A DNA stretch of 64,000 nucleotides from Amia ocellicauda (taxonomy: Eukaryota > Chordata > Actinopteri > Amiiformes > Amiidae), in the NCBI RefSeq assembly GCF_036373705.1, contig NC_089855.1:31522719-31586718 (forward strand), read 5' to 3'. Shown piece by piece: positions 47,801-59,631 of the stretch. The first letter of the stretch is position 1. Every line of letters begins with the position of its first letter. Below the pieces are notes generated by a model that worked only from the letters and a program-made list of their open reading frames with translations, did no database searches and was not told the DNA's origin. The position numbers and the translations under genes were made by a program.

Positions 47801-50800
47801 TGAAGCTTTTTATTTTTTAAGGAATGGCAACTGAGCTAAAAGGAATTACATATAGCAAAACAGAAAATGGTCATGCAATAAGATCATAGCTAGACACCAA
47901 CAAAGGACATTTATTGGCAGCAAGTTTTATGCTTTATGGTTGTTTTTTTTTAAGGAAATACAAATGTGTATTCAAAGATGCTTAATGAATATATTCATAT
48001 TTTCTTTTCTGTTCCTTTTTCCCCTAACAGTTGTACCCATTATTGTTGTTCTACTGGTCGTGGTGTTAATCCTCTCTTTAGTATTGGTCTGTACATGTAT
48101 GAATACACAAAGAGGAAACAGGTAATTTAATTCCTGTTATGGTGTTGTTTGTACTAGAGGATTAATGTTGTGGTTGTTTATTTGGTGTTAAAACCAAGCA
48201 CACCTTCTTTTTTAAAGGAAACATTTTTCATTATTATATTTCCTTTGTTTGATTTCTTCTTGTCTATGATAAAGCATTTCTTGATTTTTCTAAAGTTGTT
48301 TTTCAATATTCTGCTATGAACTCATCAGAAAATCAGAAAAGAGCATCATTCTCAAAGAGCAATTATCTGTCCAGCAGAATTAAGGTCTTGCAAATTAAGA
48401 AATGTGAAGGACTGCAATCACATTTCAAGTTAACAGATCCACAACCTTTGTCTGAACTGCAATGATTTTAGCATTCTCTCAACCCCTCTATTAGGCCCAA
48501 ATAGACATCCAGCACAAAGGTTTTGCTTTATCAGAGCACTTTTGCAAACTTTTATATCCAGATAAATTTAGATGTATGTGCATATACAGTGAGGGAAAAA
48601 AGTATTTGATCCCCTGCTGATTTTGTACGTTTGCCCACTGACAAAGAAATGATCAGTCTATAATTTTAATGGTAGGTGTATTTTAACAGTGAGAGTTAAT
48701 GAGGGAAATAAGTATTTGATCCCCTATCAATCAGCAAGATTTCTGACTCCCAGGTGTCTTTTATACAGGTAATGAGCTGAGATTAGGAGCACTCTCTTAA
48801 AGGCAGTGCTCCTAATCTCAGCTCGTTACCTGTATAAAAGACACCTGTCCACAGATGCAATCAATCAGATTATAAACTCTCCACCATGGCCAAGACCAAA
48901 GAGCTGTCCAAGGATGTCAGGGACAAGATTGTAGACCTACACAAGGCTGGAATGGGCTACAAGACCATCGCCAAGCAGCATGGTGAGAAGGTGACAACAG
49001 TTGGTGCGATTATTCTCAAATGGAAGAAACACAAAATAACTGTCAGTCTCCCTCGGTCTTGGGCTCCATGCAAGATCTCACCTCGTGGAGTTTCAATGAT
49101 CATGAGAACGGTGAGGAATCAGCCCAGAACTACACGGGAGGATCTTGTTAATGATCTCAAGGCAGCTGGGACCATAGTCACCAAGAAAACAATTGGTAAC
49201 ACACTACGCCGTGAAGGACTGAAATCCTGCAGCGCACGCAAGGTCCCCCTGCTCAAGAAAGCACATGTACAGGCCCGTCTGAAGTTTGCCAATGAACATC
49301 TGAATGATTCAGAGGAGAACTGGGTGAAAGTGTTGTGGTCAGAAGAGACCAAAATCGAGCTCTTTGGCATCAACTCAACTCGCCGTGTTTGGAGTAGGAG
49401 GAATGACCCCAAGAACACCATCCCCACCGTCAAACATGGAGGTGGAAACATTATGCTTTGGGGGTGTTTTTCTGCTAAGGGGACAGGACAACTGCACCGC
49501 ATCAAAGGGACGATGGACGGGGCCATGTACCGTCAAATCTTGGGTGAGAACCTCCTTCCCTCAGCCAGGGCATTGAAAATGGGTCGTGGATGGGTATTCC
49601 AGCATGACAATGACCCAAAACACACAGCCAAGGCAACAAAGGAGTGGCTCAAGAAGAAGCACATTAAGGTCCTGGAGTGGCCTAGCCAGTCTCCAGACCT
49701 TAATCCCATAGAAAATCTGTGGAGGGAGCTGAAGGTTCGAGTTGCCAAACGTCAGCCTCGAAACCTTAATGACTTGGAAAGGATCTGCAAAGAGGAGTGG
49801 GACAAAATCCCTCCTGAGATGTGTGCAAACCTGGTGGCCAACTACAAGAAATGTCTGACCTCTGTGATTGCCAACAAGGGTTTTGCCACCAAGTACTAAG
49901 TCGAAGGGGTCAAATACTTATTTCCCTCATTAACATGCAAATCAATTTATAACTTTTTTGAAATGCGTTTTTCTGGATTTGTTTGTTGTTATTCTGTCTC
50001 TCACTTTTAAAATACACCTACCATTAAAATTATAGACTGATCATTTCTTTGTCAGTGGGCAAACGTACAAAATCAGCAGGGGATCAAATACTTTTTTCCC
50101 TCACTGTAGAATACAATTATATTTAATTCTGTTATTACTAACTAAGATAATTTGGAAGGGCTGTGTCATGAAAAATTGGAAAACACTGCAATCAGTTAAT
50201 TCAGTTATTCTCTTACTGTTTTTCTTGTTTAGAAAGAAAGTGCCCACAGAAACATCCTCGGGAGCTGCATGTGTAAAAGACAGGTATGTTACCGAATAAC
50301 TGTCTTTCTGACTGTGCACTTATCTTTAACAGAATCATTAAATTGGATCACCATGAAGGAATCTTTGTTTGCATACTTTTATTTTAATTTGTTATAAATG
50401 TTGTAAATGTATTAAGTTTTGATTATATGGTATTGTAAAACCTGTAGGTTGCCTTGGATACAAATAATCCACTTAGGTCTTATGTAACATGGTCATTCTC
50501 TAAGAGAAGGAGATAAAATAAATGTAACTTCTTAAACTTTTGTTTAGAAATTAAAATGACCAACAATTGATTAATTTACCCATGTTTTTCTTGTTACTGT
50601 TAATTTTAGAAAGCAATTCCCTGTGGAGCCACAATCTAATGCTGTATGCCAAGAACCTTTAATGAGTAAAACACCATCCAAAAACAATAGGTAATTTTCC
50701 TCATCGCTGCAGTAAGCCACTTAACCTATGATTTCTATACAAAATAATTGGTATGCTTTTCCTAACAAGTACACAGTGAAATATCTAAAATGAAACATGC

Positions 50801-53529
50801 CTCTGACAAAATTGTCATCAGTCATTGAGCTCAGGGGGATATGCAACCGTTAAAAACAGATCTACTAAATAGGAGTTCTTTGCTGTGTTGAACTTGAGTG
50901 CATTTATGAAGAATGATGATCAATATTTTCAGGCTTATCTTGTAAACCTGGTAGCTGTTAATTGAAGTTATTTATTATGAAGTAACTACAGAAGATGTAC
51001 AATATCGAGTATTAGCAGAATATCAATTCACCCTTCATTTCATTCTGTAAGCTTTGGTCAATATTAAATTATGTATAATATGTAGAAATGCCATGTACTT
51101 TCTCTGTCTTGTTTACATTTAATTCTCATTTCAGTTCTTCTGGGCATCATCTGTTGAATGGTGAATGTTGCATAACAATTTCTTCTGTGAGAAAGAGGAC
51201 ACCATTTAAAAATATGTGAGTTTGTTTTCTGTGTGTATTTAAGATGAGATGGATAACTCCAGAAGTGGGCCCTGCCTTTGTGTTTGATCTTCTATATTTG
51301 TCTTCTCCTTCATAATCTATGTGAATGTCTTATGTCTCTGCAGAAATTAGCCTTATCTCTAGTTTGGGACTATTTTTCTTCACTGTTTCTCAAGCTTTGA
51401 TCCTAGAATTTCAGATATTTTGGTGACCCCAAATGTGCCCTTGATCTCAGCACAAAAGTGTTTCCATTTGGTTTCTATCAAATTGTAATTTCAGTATTCT
51501 CATGTCCACCAACATCTGTGTTTACATATAAGGTACTTAATATGCACGTATTTTTGAGCATTTAAATAGTAATTAACTTTAACACCACATGACTGAATAC
51601 TGTGCCATAAAAAAACTGTGCTTATTATTCTAGGGTTTTAAGTGACATTTAGAGGGGAGGACAAAACATGCAAAGATCAGTTAATAATAAAAGTAATGAA
51701 TCTCTTTTGATTTTGCTGTTTAAAAGATCCAGGATGATGGACTCGGCTTCTTCCAGTTGCAAATGGTAAGTTGATTATCTGTATACAACTCCAATGAAGA
51801 ACTATTTCGCTCAGTTTACCACCCTACTGGTATCCTGTTATTCAGAAATTAAATAATGTGGAATAGTGGGAGTCTTGGCCACAATGAACTCAATGTTCTG
51901 CTACAGGTTTATTGGGGCTGAAATACAATTGCATGAAATACTAGGAAAATGTATACATGTCATCTGCCTAATTTAAATTCCATTATAATTTCAGTTCTAC
52001 TGATGATGATGATATTTCAAGTGGAATATTTATGATACCCCCTTCGCCTTTGGAGAAGACACTACCTAAAGGAAATCTGTAAGCTTTTATGATATACAGC
52101 TTGCTTTGTGTATTTTGGGCCTTCAGCACTCTGTATTTACCTATTTTCCTTTGTTTAACTGTGGTTTAAATACATTTCTGGGGACAATACATTTGATTAG
52201 TTACTTAGACAAAATAGTTACTTATACCATTATGATCAAACAATTTGTGTTCAAATTAGAGTTCTACATAATGAAATCCTAAATTACTAATAAAGTAATT
52301 AAATTATGTGTCAACTCTTGTATAATTGCAGCTACACTTATGACAAAGGTTTACCAAATGGAAAGCCTGATGCCTATGGCTCTCCTGTGAATGAGAGGCA
52401 ACACGATAAAGAAAACATGTAAGCCTTTTTGAGATTCTTTCAGCTTTAAATGGTTTACCTTTGTGTAAAAACAAGAGCATATTAAAAATAATGTTCAATG
52501 AGAGTATTGTATCTTCAAGATCAGAAATTGGCCTTTTCTCTACTCTGGGACTTTTTTCCTTCACTGTTTCTCCCTGCAACCTTTGATCCTGGAATCTCAG
52601 ATCTCTTTATTACACCTCAGATGTGCCCTTGATTTGAGCACAAACGTGTTTCCATTCGTTTTTTATCAAATTGTCATTTCAGCATTCTCATTCCCGCCAA
52701 CATCTGTTTACGTATACTGAAGATGCACATATTTTTGAGGATTTAAGTAGCCATTAAGTTTTATTTCTGTGTAAATCGGAGTGCAAATCCCAATTTCTAT
52801 TTGTCAACTATAGTGAAATGATCTTATGTTTCAAAAAGTGATAGCAGTTTTTGAGAGCTAGCAGTGAACACCATATGATTGAATACTGTGCCATGAAGAA
52901 CTGTGGTTATTATTCTAGGGTTTTAAGTGACATTTAGAGGGGAGGAGAAAACATGCAAAGATCAGTCAATAATAAAAGTAATGATTCTCTTTTGATTTTG
53001 CTGTTTAAAAGATCCAGGACGATGGACTCGGCTTCTTCCAGCTGTAAACGGTGAGTTGATTGTCTGTGTACAACTCTGATGAATAACTGTTTCTCCAGTT
53101 AACCACCCACCTGGAATCCTGTTATTCAGAAATTCAGTAATATGAAATACTGTTTTAACTGCATTGCCAATGGATAGGGTACCAGGATTTAATATATTGA
53201 GGATGCTGTAGAATGATTGAGAGTGACTTTAAATTGTGAAAGGCTCCATTGCAATATTAACAAACCAGTGGACTGAAATTTTGGGTTTGAGTTGCCAGGA
53301 ACTTTATTATTTTATGATTAAATACAGAATGCAATTTCTTGATTCAATTATGTAGGTGTTAATTGTAATACAGCAGATTAGGTACTGCAAATAAATCCTT
53401 TTAGGATTGCCACCATTTATATTAGGCTGATTGCTTTGCCTGCGTTCATTAATGTGTTATTACTCTGATTTATATTGTCTAGTGCTTGACTTTGTCTCAT
53501 ATTTTTACCATTTCAGGGTATTGTTCTGA
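44816..53529 (+). CDS. CD200-like receptor with long multi-exon cytoplasmic tail, gene D
   Basis: Thirteen exons join in frame: 44816-44867, 46276-46614, 46869-47174, 47634-47687, 48031-48121, 50233-50283, 50610-50690, 51135-51215, 51727-51765, 51995-52078, 52332-52418, 53012-53050 and 53517-53529 (1317 nt, 438 aa). Exons 1-4 end in phase 1 and exons 5-12 in phase 2, as in gene C. The leader is [17 protein letters not shown]. The V and C2 exons differ from gene C at only a few bases. The stalk ([17 protein letters not shown]) and membrane exon (about 252-272; [20 protein letters not shown]) are quite different. The tail of about 160 residues is Ser, Asn and Lys rich. Its few tyrosines (LYTYDKG, DAYGSP) do not form a clear ITIM. 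Exons 9 and 12 are near-identical duplicates ([13 protein letters not shown]). An almost complete Tc1 element occupies intron 5. Receptor function is inferred from the tail only. Confidence 0.82.
48587..50106 (+). mobile_element. Near-complete Tc1/mariner element in intron 5 of gene D
   Basis: The 1520-bp element is bounded by CAGTGAGGGAAAAAAGTATT and its inverse, flanked by the TA target duplication (48585-48586 and 50107-50108). Each terminal repeat contains two copies of a GAGGGAAA(T/A)AAGTATTTGA-type direct repeat, the IR/DR layout of many fish Tc1 elements. An inner hairpin (48760-48850, CTCAGCTCGTTACCTGTATA region) lies before the transposase. Confidence 0.95.
48886..49899 (+). CDS. Tc1 transposase, full-length but with altered catalytic Asp
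   Basis: A single 337-aa open frame. The N-terminal half has the paired-like helix-turn-helix DNA-binding regions ([27 protein letters not shown]...). The catalytic half shows [11 protein letters not shown] with the second Asp and [11 protein letters not shown] with the Glu of the DD34E triad. At the first position this copy reads [11 protein letters not shown], whereas the copy at 62 kb reads WSDETK. The first catalytic Asp is thus Glu, and the enzyme is predicted to be inactive despite its intact frame. Cut-and-paste transposition at TA sites is the family function. Confidence 0.95.
   Translation: MAKTKELSKDVRDKIVDLHKAGMGYKTIAKQHGEKVTTVGAIILKWKKHKITVSLPRSWAPCKISPRGVSMIMRTVRNQPRTTREDLVNDLKAAGTIVTKKTIGNTLRREGLKSCSARKVPLLKKAHVQARLKFANEHLNDSEENWVKVLWSEETKIELFGINSTRRVWSRRNDPKNTIPTVKHGGGNIMLWGCFSAKGTGQLHRIKGTMDGAMYRQILGENLLPSARALKMGRGWVFQHDNDPKHTAKATKEWLKKKHIKVLEWPSQSPDLNPIENLWRELKVRVAKRQPRNLNDLERICKEEWDKIPPEMCANLVANYKKCLTSVIANKGFATKY
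51350..51790 (+). repeat. Intragenic direct duplication, copy 1 (contains exon 9 of gene D)
   Basis: The segment from TTAGCCTTATCTCTAG through TAGAGGGGAGGACAAAACAT to exon 9 and its donor recurs at 52520-53075. Substitutions and indels are modest. The duplication created a second copy of a 39-nt phase 2-2 exon. Confidence 0.85.
52520..53075 (+). repeat. Intragenic direct duplication, copy 2 (contains exon 12 of gene D)
   Basis: Matches copy 1 at 51350-51790 in order and strand, with about 100 extra bases near 52760-52860. The exon copy (53012-53050) differs at a few codons (Met to Thr, Trp to Arg at the junction). Both copies keep splice sites and phase. Confidence 0.85.
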
Positions 53530-53980
53530 ATTACTGAATGCAGTTTACACGTTGGATCACATCTGTCAAGGCCAACTTTCTGAACAACACTACAGAGAAT
53601 CAGTGACATGTAATATTAGTCTTTTTAATCCCCTGTAAGATAACACTTCACAACATTTTACCATGCTTCTTGTGTTACTAATACTTGCATTATTGATTGA
53701 TTTCCCCTTTGCTCCCTCTCCCGTAGCCCTTGACTGTGACCTAACATCTTGACAGCACTTTGCTTTTACTTTCCAGGACGTATGACCTCACTTACTGTAC
53801 TTACCTGTGTAAATTGGAAGTTGTAAAATCTATTATACTTTCAATTGCTTTGTATAATGTAAATTTGAATTTGAAATGTTTGATGCCTTGAACTTAACTG
53901 TATTCTTGCTTAACTGCCCTCCCAACATCTTGCCCCAAAGTACCCTTTTTCCTCACATCACTGTCTTTATTTGTTTTACT

Positions 53981-54047
<67 letters not shown>

Positions 54048-54381
54048 TGTGTTTGTATATATATAAATATGTGTGTTTCATCACCATCAGCCTATATGGA
54101 TCCACTGCCTCCCCAAGATGTTTCTACTTGCTTCAATCTAAAGCTTCTCTTTTCCATGTCACCCCTGCAAAGTGCATTTATACATATATGTACATATTTA
54201 TATGTTAATAAACTTTTGTATAAATAATAAATTGCCTCCCTGCCCCATTCCCCCCTACCTATGTAGGGTTTCTTCTTCAGAAAACCCCGCCTATACAGCC
54301 CCAGACACCATGTCGTGATACCATATAGAGCAAGAGACAGAGACACCGTCTTGCGATGCGTTGCCCCTTAAGGATCTGGAA

Positions 54382-54414
<33 letters not shown>
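53530..54414. other. 3' region of gene D with (AT)n tracts
   Basis: Probable 3' UTR of gene D. AT microsatellites occupy about 53984-54044 and 54384-54412. Candidate AATAAA signals lie near 54208 and 54228. No further exon is supported. Confidence 0.5.
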
Positions 54415-54418
<4 letters not shown>

Positions 54419-54735
54419 AACTAATTAAACATAAAAAACTGAAATGTGTTAATTGCGTAAGTATTCACCCCTGAATAGAACCACCTTTGGCATCAATTAC
54501 AGCTGTGAGTCTTTGTGATCATTGTCTTGCTGAAAGGTCCAGTCCAAGGTCTCTTGAAGAGTGAAATATTTAATCTGAGGTCACGTGACACTTGAATTGC
54601 ACACTTTTTTATTTGTAGATCATTAAAAAATATATATTATTTGTAATTAATTAAAAACAAATCAGTTCCAAATACTACAAAATTTCCAAAAGTCCTTGGG
54701 GAGGTGAATACTTATGAAATTCAATGTATGCATAA
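54415..54735. mobile_element. Deleted Tc1-like remnant
   Basis: GCGTAAGTATTCACCCCTGA, CATCAATTACAGCTGTGAGT and, at the far side, CTTGGGGAGGTGAATACTTA are recognisable ends and inner words of a fish Tc1-like element. The transposase body is mostly deleted between them. Confidence 0.65.
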
Positions 54736-55847
54736 TTATTACATCAAGATTGATTTGCTTTCTATGAATAAAAAAATACAACTGTGAGCTTATTACAACA
54801 TTAGAAGGAGCAATGATTTAAGAACTTTCACAACAAGTGCATTTTTATTAAGTGTTTAAAGTGAAAACATTACAAACTGGGAACTTTTAAAACTACCGTA
54901 ATTTAAGATATAACACTTCAGTACAAGTCTGTATTGCAGCCAACTCCTTAACAATCTAATTTAACTAATTTGCAATTATTAAATGTATTAGTGTCTGTTG
55001 TGCTGATAGCAAAGGAAAACATGATACAGTCCAAACAAGTTCAGTGCCTGCAAAACTCAAACTGTTATTGCTGTGGGCCATACAATGTTATAAATGTCCA
55101 CTAGAGGTCAGCCTCAACTTGCAAAATACAAATCTGAAAAACAGGTGAAATATCATGCTTCACAGTCAACTTAAAACTGAAATATTCCCTTAAAAATACT
55201 GGCATTGCTTTTCTATATGTAGTTGAATGTATCTGACTTAAAAGCTACTCACACAAGAGACTTTCAACAAACACAATACAACCAAAGATTATATGAAACG
55301 ATAACTTAATTATATTAATGTCATATTAATAAGTATTCATGTTATGCCAAACTACCAGTTCAATAGGCTTAATGTGCCAATATAACAATACAGTACTAGT
55401 ATGCATATTGAATATATTTTAATGTTTATGCTTTTTCTGTTATTTTAATTAGTTAGCACCTTCATAAGTACAGCTGTTCCTAATCAAGTCAGCAATTCGT
55501 ATCAACACTCATGTTGCCAATCATAACGCACATTTGATCAGTACTGCTTCATTGATCTGATTAGGAAAACACACACACCCGTATAGTAAAACGTTTTAAA
55601 TACACTTGAAAACACAAATTATATTTTTCAAAAGGCGTGTTTGGTAGCAATACGTGTAATCCTACAATATGAATACTTTGATGTTAATACTACATTCACA
55701 TTTTACAGACCATAAAACGAATTGCGTTATAACATATTATATGCATTTTATGAAATGTAATTATTTGTAGTAGTAGTAGTAATATCGCAATGTTTAACTG
55801 CATAGGAAACTGCAGGCAAGCCATTACTCAGAGGCTAATGTGTGCTT
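54736..55847. other. Intergenic, nothing recognised
   Basis: AT-rich DNA with no supportable exon, RNA or repeat family. Confidence 0.5.
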
Positions 55848-55977
55848 TATAAAGAAGGGGCGGGACGTTTTAAACGCTGTTCCTATACTAACTCGGAAAC
55901 ATGGCTTTGGGAAGCATTAAGGATATTTCGTTCAGGACGTGGTTCATTCTTGCAACCAGCACACCATGGTGAAGAAG
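55848..55977 (+). promoter_or_regulatory. Probable core promoter and first exon of an unidentified gene
   Basis: TATAAAG at 55848-55854 is followed immediately by a GC box (GGGGCGGGAC). About 110 bases on, ACACCATGGTGAAGAAG has a strong Kozak context and ends in the donor GTAGGT (exon end 55977, phase 0 after MVKK). An earlier ATG at 55901 opens a frame of 23 codons that stops at the TGA overlapping this second ATG. A phase-compatible open stretch after TTTTCAG at about 56684 could be the next exon, but its protein is not recognised. The call is tentative. Confidence 0.4.
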
Positions 55978-58900
55978 GTAGGTCAAAATGTAATCTATAG
56001 TTTGAGCTAAAAATAAGAGCAATGTGTGACCGCAGTTTAAAAGACTGGAAAAATGTTGTTACGCTTATCGGATGGTGCTGTGATTGAAAAACACTAACTC
56101 AAATCTAAATACATTATCAGTGACAATGGGTATACTTAAAAATTAAATGGTCTCAAGTTCCTAAAACGAATAGTTGGACTAGTTCATTAAGTCAATGCTA
56201 TGAGGGGGAAAAAAATAGGGGTTGAAATCAAAATATGCATGTATTTTTAAATCTATTTTGTAGTTGGCTAGTTAGAAAAAGTTTATATATTCAAATCTAG
56301 TGTTCTGCAACATACTTTGATAAAGATGCAATATATATATATATACAATTTAAAAAATAAACCGTAGCTTGCTAACAAAATATCCTAAAAGAAAACTTGA
56401 CTATTGCTTGCTAAATAATCATATGGTTGAAAGAATGTAATGGTGTGTATATATTATATGTACAGTATGAGCATTTAAAAAGTGTTGTCACTTTTCTTTC
56501 TTCACTTTAGTAAGGCTGTAATTATTTGCAGAAAACACAGTGGTAGGTGATGGAGCTGGGGTGGTAAGTCTTGGAAAAATCTGCCCCAGGCTGTACTGTA
56601 GCTACCATGCTTCTTGTAGGAGTTTAAGTAAATATATCCTGTTGTGATAGTTATTCTACTAATTAGAATAATTGGCTTTTCAGACTGCTCTTCCCAAGCT
56701 AAATCTTTTAATCATTGACTCCATGAATGCCAAAAAATGGGCACAGGGAAACTGGCCAAGGAAAAGCCACTGTCATATTTACAAAACAGCCAGGACTGGC
56801 AATTTTTCAAACCTAAGTACAGTAATCAAGTGGCTAAACCTGTTCATGAATGCATTTTATTTACTTTTTATTCCATTTATAATTGTTTATTTTAATCCAA
56901 CGTTTTTGTTTTGTTTGTTCATTTGTTACAGACAATGGGTTGTGTATTTAAGTATTGCTCCTGCTAGTAGTAGTCGCTGACGTTTTGTTACGTTGGTTAG
57001 AGAGACACAATTCTTAACCTGCCAGGAGAAAGCTGCAAACAATTGGCAAAATCAATGGCAGCAAATGTGTAAGTTTCAGATACAATATAATAATTATTAT
57101 TATAATGCAATTTTGGCTTGTAAATAAGTATTGGATTTCTTAAGGAAGAATAAAATGTAGTTTTGCACAAAGGGTTTCTCTGCTAGATTTCTGGGCTCTG
57201 TTCTTCAGCTAGTTCAATACCTTCATAAACCTTCTTCTCTCTCCACTGAAGAGCTACTTTTCCTTAGGTTTGTGTTTAAGCAGTCCTCATGCAATTTGAA
57301 TTGACCATCGCAGTATCTTAACCTATGGGTAGCCTACAGACTACTACAGATCTACTATGGATCAGTACCTTCAACCCTGAACATCTTGGTCTGGGACAGC
57401 CACGTTTTCTTCTAGTTTGACCTGTCTTGCAGCAGTGCTCTGTGAACCGACCGCTTTTTGTTTTTGATGGTACAAGTTCCTGGTCCCAAATCAACTCAGT
57501 TAACCTCTCATTTACTTGGTCCAGCTTCAGTTAAGAGACCAACACTGCCATCGCTGCCACTGTAGCTGGCATTACCTTTGCTGATGAGCTCAGTGTTTGG
57601 AATCTTTAACCGCTATAAGCATCTGCTGCCTTCCACGGCTTAGGTTTGTTTCCTTGTTTAAGGCCTCATTAGTCTCGCAGCCTTCCCAGGAGCACTCCTG
57701 TCCGTGGGCAGTCTGTGGGACACTTAATCAGGCAGGAATTCAGCACGTGGTCTAGCGGTTCCTAGGAAGGCGATCTGATCCAATGCAGACAGGGTGTGTC
57801 CCTCCATGGGCATCGGGTGGCAAGTAAGGAGTTACAGAGACAGGCTGGTACTTGACTTCCATCTTCACATCAACATCGAGGGGATTTGTATAATTATAAG
57901 CATCACAGACCTCACCATAATGTCATATGATGTAGTGCAGACACCATGTAATTCCGGAACAGGGTAGGGGAGACTTACAAGAGCCACACAAATAAACAAC
58001 CCCCCCAAAATTAAATGAATGTCATAATTAGATGGAGAGAGAGAAATCAAAATGTTTAACATTCACCAATACGCTTGTTTTAATTCCAGTGATTTCTTCA
58101 GGTTTCCGACTGCGCTGTAAGTGCACTAGATCTGTAGTGGTTTCCTTTTTTCATTTACACTGAAGTACTGTGAAGAAACGTAATACAAATTAGCTAGACT
58201 CCACCTTGTATGTACATTTGTATGGCCTCACAGTTTTGAGAGAATACCTGGTATACTGGCAATATTGACTAGGAGGCCAGACTCCTTTAGGACCCTCCTC
58301 TGATAAATTACACTAAACATGCATACAGTGGAGAAACCATTGGCTGGTGCCTACTGACAAGGGGTGGACTTTGACTGGTCTAAGCAGCAGCAACATATTT
58401 TTCCTATATAGGGTGCTTTTCTCAGCAGGCATCCCGAAATGTCTGTACAAAGATGTATTGTCTAACAAAATTGTATTTAAAAAACAAAAGGGTGTACTCC
58501 CAATTCCACATAAAAACAGTGGTTATTTTGGGGCATTTCCACTATCTAGGAGCATAGTGTTGTCTCTATACATAAATAACTTGTATTTTCTAAATTCGTC
58601 TGCTCTTTTAAACTTTGCAGAAACGTTGTGCTTTGTTTTTAACACGCATCCAGACAACATTAAGAGAATGGTGGCTTGGGGATTTGAAAATAATTACAAA
58701 TGTGTTTCTTACAAGAGGAGGCAGACAACAAGTGCACGGTCCTCTTACCCAGGCGTATGTAATTGTAACAGCAGTCCTAAAATCTGGATGAGAAGGTTAA
58801 TGATTCAGAGCTTCGTAGTCATTCCCTGAGAAGCTCTATGCCTTTCTCTCCTCGTTATCGGTTTAAACTGCAGTATTTCTACCCCTTATTTCATAACAGA

Positions 58901-59596
58901 GTTTACTTGGCCTTGACAGTGTCGCCTTGGACAGCATCCCATCTCTGTTCTATTAAAGCAGACTCTGTTTTTTTTCCTCTACTTTTCTGATTACAGGCAG
59001 AACCAGACTTTTTCAATGCCCAACGGGGAGAAAGAGAAGGGATAGATTATTTATTTAACATTTTCCTTTCATTTAGTTTCTGCCAAACATTTTCATATTG
59101 TCCTGTTTGAATCTTGATTTTAAAAGAGATCTCTTCATTAGCCTCAACCCTGTGGTCACTCATCCCTCCCCCATAGGGGAGTACTCTCAGTGTGTATGGG
59201 ACACTGTAAGGAAATGTCCTTTTAATAAAGTCTTAAAAATACATTCACTTAATCATTTCCTTCAATTTTGGAAACAGAGCTGTTAGAGGAAGCGGGATCT
59301 TGGTGTGTCTCGAAGCATTTTCCTAACAAAGGGCGGCACGGTAAGGTAGTTCAGGAGTCATAAGGGTCAGGGACGGTGAATTAAAAAAGTGAAAATTTGT
59401 TGAATTACTTTCCAATTCCTTCAGGACCCTCGTTTCTGTAAATTAAATTGTTCAGAAGTGCCTTGGCGAAATCAGAAGGGCAACCAACGTCTCCATCCCA
59501 ACAGAAAGCAAATTGTGAGAATATATGTCATACACCAGAGCTGCAGATGGTTGACATTGTGTTAATTTCCAGTTCCAGAACTGAACTGGAATGGTG

Positions 59597-59631
<35 letters not shown>

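Noticed and set aside
49119-49748. - strand frames of 135 and 71 codons inside the Tc1 transposase (and their mirror in the 62-kb copy)
   Set aside because: Both Tc1 copies show the same antisense frames because the transposase codon composition leaves them open. They are not independent genes.
58347-58829. 160-codon open frame on the + strand
   Set aside because: It has no recognisable domain, sits in AT-rich DNA and is not flanked by convincing splice sites. It is probably chance.
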